DNA of 64,000 bases. It comes from Mantis religiosa. Lineage: Eukaryota; Arthropoda; Insecta; Mantodea; Mantidae. The position numbers and the translations under genes were made by a program. Location of the stretch: positions 50,308,147 to 50,372,146 of the forward strand of contig CM060951.1 in assembly GCA_030765055.1 (NCBI GenBank). Reading direction: 5' to 3'. Under the pieces are notes generated by a model. It was not told the origin of the DNA. It worked only from the letters and a program-made list of their open reading frames with translations, and ran no database searches. Shown here in pieces: positions 60,986 through 64,000 of this stretch (within the stretch, counting starts at the first letter, position 1; the number at the start of each line of letters is the position of its first letter).

Positions 60986-63343
60986 TCTATTTAAAGCCTC
61001 TTCACTGTTTGTGCTCATGCCTTTCCTTCCCTTTAGCTACTTCAGTTAATGAACTGACTAGTCTGTTTTAAATCTGGTTTATCCAAAAATACTTTTCTTA
61101 GTTTTTATATTTGATTATCCTTTCCTTTGTTTTTAAAAAGAACTGGATTCAACAGCATATAAATGTTATTCCTGGTAAAAATCCCAACATTGAAATTCCA
61201 AATAAAAAAATACGACATTTACTATAACATATGATATAGGACAAAAATCCTTCTGTTCATAGTATGGTATGTTAGGATCTCCAGGGTAATCTCAATGTTT
61301 TTTTTAAAAGGTTTAAGGTCCTTTAATCCTATCAATAGAATGAAATGATCATTGTTGAAATTCTTCTCTTCCTGCAGACTACAGACTGAATGATTTTCTT
61401 AGATTTTGGAAATGGTTATGGTTTAGGTAGGCATCAGGGATTCCTTTTATTTCATGTAGTGAAATGAACAGACATTGGTTTTATGGCACAAAATGTGTGG
61501 TTTAAAAATAACTAGTTTTAACTCACAAATATTCAGTTGAATTTTTGTTTCCTTTTCATCAACAAAACGTTCAAAATTTAAAAATTAATGGTGCAGCTTT
61601 CAATGGTACAATGTTAATCCTAATTGATTTTAACATATAGTATGTTATAAATAATATCCAATGTTGGTCAAAGGTCACATTTCCAATCTTTTCTCTTAAC
61701 CAGAATTTAAGCTGCTCATGCCTCTTCAATTGTTATCCACAGTACATAAAAGGAACTTTTTGAATGCTAAAAAAGGACAGTGAAACATAATCAGTACATA
61801 AAATTATGCTAGCTTGTAAATTGTTTGTAGTCTTTCTAAATCACCAACTTGTATATGCTAAACTAAAAATAAATTACACTAGCATTGTAGAAGTTTATCT
61901 TAGACCAAATGGGATAATATGATCTAAGAGTAATTAGTAATGATTGATTCAACTTTCACACAGTTCAGACATTGGGATTAAACAATTAAATGAAGATAAA
62001 TATGTTCCATGACCTAAAATTTGTCTTGGTAACTGTCAATTTTTCATTTCTCAGGATAAGGAAGAGTTACAATTGTTAGAAGTTTAACATATAAATTTTC
62101 TTGTATAGTTTTGTACAATTTTTTCCTTGTATAATTCTTTATATGTAAAATATGTGGAAATGCAGAATAATAGAAGACATTGGTTTCAGATTTAAAAATC
62201 TGAAACCATTTTGGTAATAACCTTTAAACAGCTGCCATAGCAATATTACACATTGCCAAGTGCTTTTCTGCTTTAGTGGTTCTATGATTTACAATAAATT
62301 TATCTAGAATTGCTTTGAATGAAACTGTGCCATCTTTCTTGTATGTTAAAGCTTTATTTATGCAGTATTACAAGGGTTATGCATTCACACAAATACAGTG
62401 CTGTTTAAGAATCGGTGCCCGCAACAATTGCTGTGCTGTGGCCGTCGCACAATGTATCTTAGATGAACTTAAAGAAAACGTTCATAGGGAAATTTGTAAG
62501 ATTTGTGCAGTGGAATTGATGAAAGCAGTGAAAGTTTTTTACAATGGTGTGACTTGTGTATAGCACAAAATGGACAGCACTTCCAGCAGCTATTTTGATT
62601 AGGGGGAGTACCGACTTCTGTAATTAATACAGCACAGTAAATTACGGTGTTTTTAGTTACGCGAGTTAAAACTCCGGAGTATCGGTGAGCAAGTGAGTGA
62701 CCACCGCGGCACGGCAACTATCGCAAGCACTAATTCTTAAACTAACAGCACTGTATTTTAGAATGTCATTTTGTTCTTTCATTCTTGTAATGTTTTAGGC
62801 GTTTATCTACATAATTTTGTTCATGTCATACTTTAATAGGCTGCCCTGTATTTTACAATGTTAGGCAATTTCTGAGGTAGTATGGTAATGTCTGGATTTC
62901 ATTTCTTGTATATGCAAGTTATCAGGTTTATATAGTCTGCTTATTAAGTTATTCAAGACTTCTAGAATGTTTTTCTCTTTCAGGGCTTTGAGTCTTGCCA
63001 GTTAAATACATCAACCACATCTGTATTCTAAATTTGCTTATTAAAAACTAATACTTTTACTCGTGTGAAATGAGCAAATGTTACAAGTAAACAATTTTTA
63101 GTTGTTCCTCAGTTTAATAATGTGCTGGGTGTGAAGGTTGTCCTTGCTAAGCCTGAATGATTTTGATCAAAACTCTGACATTTGATATTGCATCAGTTTG
63201 CTGAATATGCCTGCAGTCTGGAGTGAAATTTACTCCACAATGTCTTCTGTTGGTGACAGCGATATATTGTTGAACTTTCCAACACTGGTTTCAGTCTTTC
63301 AATTATTGTGGTGTAAACAAAAAGGTCTTATGTCGGTCTAGGT
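60986..63343. other. AT-rich intron with a GC-richer patch at 62400-62740
   Basis: A 13-bp-arm palindrome (tggtttcagattt and its inverse) lies at 62181-62208. The 62400-62740 patch contains an 82-codon frame without a recognised domain. Confidence 0.35.
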
Positions 63344-63540
63344 GGTTCAGTTGGTTAAATGCTAGCATATTAATTCCAAGGTTGCAGGTCTAAACTTGGC
63401 CCAGATCAATTGTTTTTGTATGCACTTAAAAGTGACAGCCCAAGATAAGTTGATTTCTTGACATGTTAAAGAACTAGTGTGGCACACTGGTAGTGCTGAT
63501 ACGATCCTGGCAATTCCAGCCTTAACAAACCAAATATTAT
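63344..63540 (+). mobile_element. SINE-G, diverged copy
   Basis: A tRNA-like head (ggtctaggtggttcagttgg; B-box-like caggtctaaacttggccc) is followed by an AT-rich body. It is similar to the copies at 12311 and 44691. Confidence 0.45.
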
Positions 63541-63589
63541 TGGAAAAATCTCAGTGGAGTGTATAACACACCTGCATTAAAATAGATTC

Positions 63590-64000
63590 CTACATGAGAC
63601 CTGACATGATTACAGATGAGAAAAAGGTCTCAACCAGCACAATCTAAAGGCTTAGTAGCCAGGTGAGATCAGTGAAGAAAATGCTCCAGGACAAAAGCAT
63701 TTCAACCGCAGTGGAACATCCAAAGAACTGTTTATGGGATAATCTATAATCATTTGGCCCTAAAATGGCAGCATAAAGCATGACATATCTTAATAGAACA
63801 GCACATCAGAAAACTTCATCAATGCAAGTAAGCTTTATGAACCCATATGGCAGGTGTAAAATGGCAGTGGTTGGTTTCCTTAGATGAAACATGGGTTTAT
63901 CTAAATTACATGGGTCATGTCATTTACTAACTTCAAGTTGGCCAAAAGGACCCACAAGGAAAAGTTTTCTAAGGAGTTTGTCGGTTGCAAGATACTGCTC
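63590..64000 (+). pseudogene. Tc1/mariner-superfamily transposase fragment, runs off the window
   Basis: The plus-strand reading VSLDETWVYLNYMGHV at about 63860-63920 matches the first-Asp region of a divergent mariner-type transposase. Upstream frames have STSKELFMG and IRKLHQC-like pieces. The downstream GPTRKSFLRSLSVA part is degraded, and the remaining catalytic part lies beyond the window. Confidence 0.5.

Noticed and set aside
62055..62085. Candidate exon after tttctcag (DKEEL-like reading)
   Set aside because: No donor at a sensible distance and an early stop.
62985..63030. Candidate exon after tttctctttcag
   Set aside because: The frame after the acceptor does not give the WDPERW block expected for 4E-T and stops quickly in the required phase.

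Overview
The window is eukaryotic nuclear DNA, almost certainly from an insect with a large, repeat-rich genome. It is AT-rich, has no dense long reading frames, and carries microsatellites, several families of tRNA-derived SINEs and many dead mariner/Tc1, hAT, PIF/Harbinger, piggyBac-like, LINE, Penelope-like and solo-LTR elements. The repeat mix suggests a polyneopteran (cockroach, termite or stick-insect type), but that is inference. No bacterial operon, CRISPR array or functional rRNA/tRNA gene is visible.

One host gene is supported, on the + strand. Three exons join in compatible phases with GT-AG borders: 24497?-24675, 34239-34348 and 54996-55069. The last two together encode a Y-x4-L-phi eIF4E-binding motif (YSREELI) followed by a KRPDCLDPSFN block. 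That matches the N-terminal part of the eIF4E transporter 4E-T (EIF4ENIF1; related to Drosophila Cup). Introns are about 9.6 kb and 20.6 kb, and the gene continues beyond the window. A CCAAT-containing stretch at about 20860-21131 ending in a strong splice donor is a candidate promoter and 5' UTR exon.

Layout. 1-20 kb is intergenic or upstream sequence packed with nested repeats: SINE families A to E and G, a mariner split by a SINE, a hAT-like ORF invaded by a GA microsatellite, and a Tc1 element invaded by a PIF/Harbinger element. 20.7-24.5 kb holds the candidate promoter and a TTAA-flanked piggyBac-like element. 24.7-34.2 kb is an intron with a roughly 640-bp SINE palindrome and a solo LTR. 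34.3-55 kb is the giant intron, with an I-type LINE, a mariner, a long-TIR mariner-like element, a second hAT-like fragment, a Penelope-like element, a second LTR, a Tc1-like element with a nested SINE, and a LINE. 55-64 kb is a further intron with a jockey-like LINE, a hAT with TIRs and a Tc1/mariner fragment running off the end.

The most novel signal is a roughly 120-bp hairpin element seen twice. One copy has a perfect 14-bp target duplication 8 nt before the acceptor AG-adjacent end of a 4E-T exon. The other, inside a mariner-like TIR, has its loop inverted relative to its tail.
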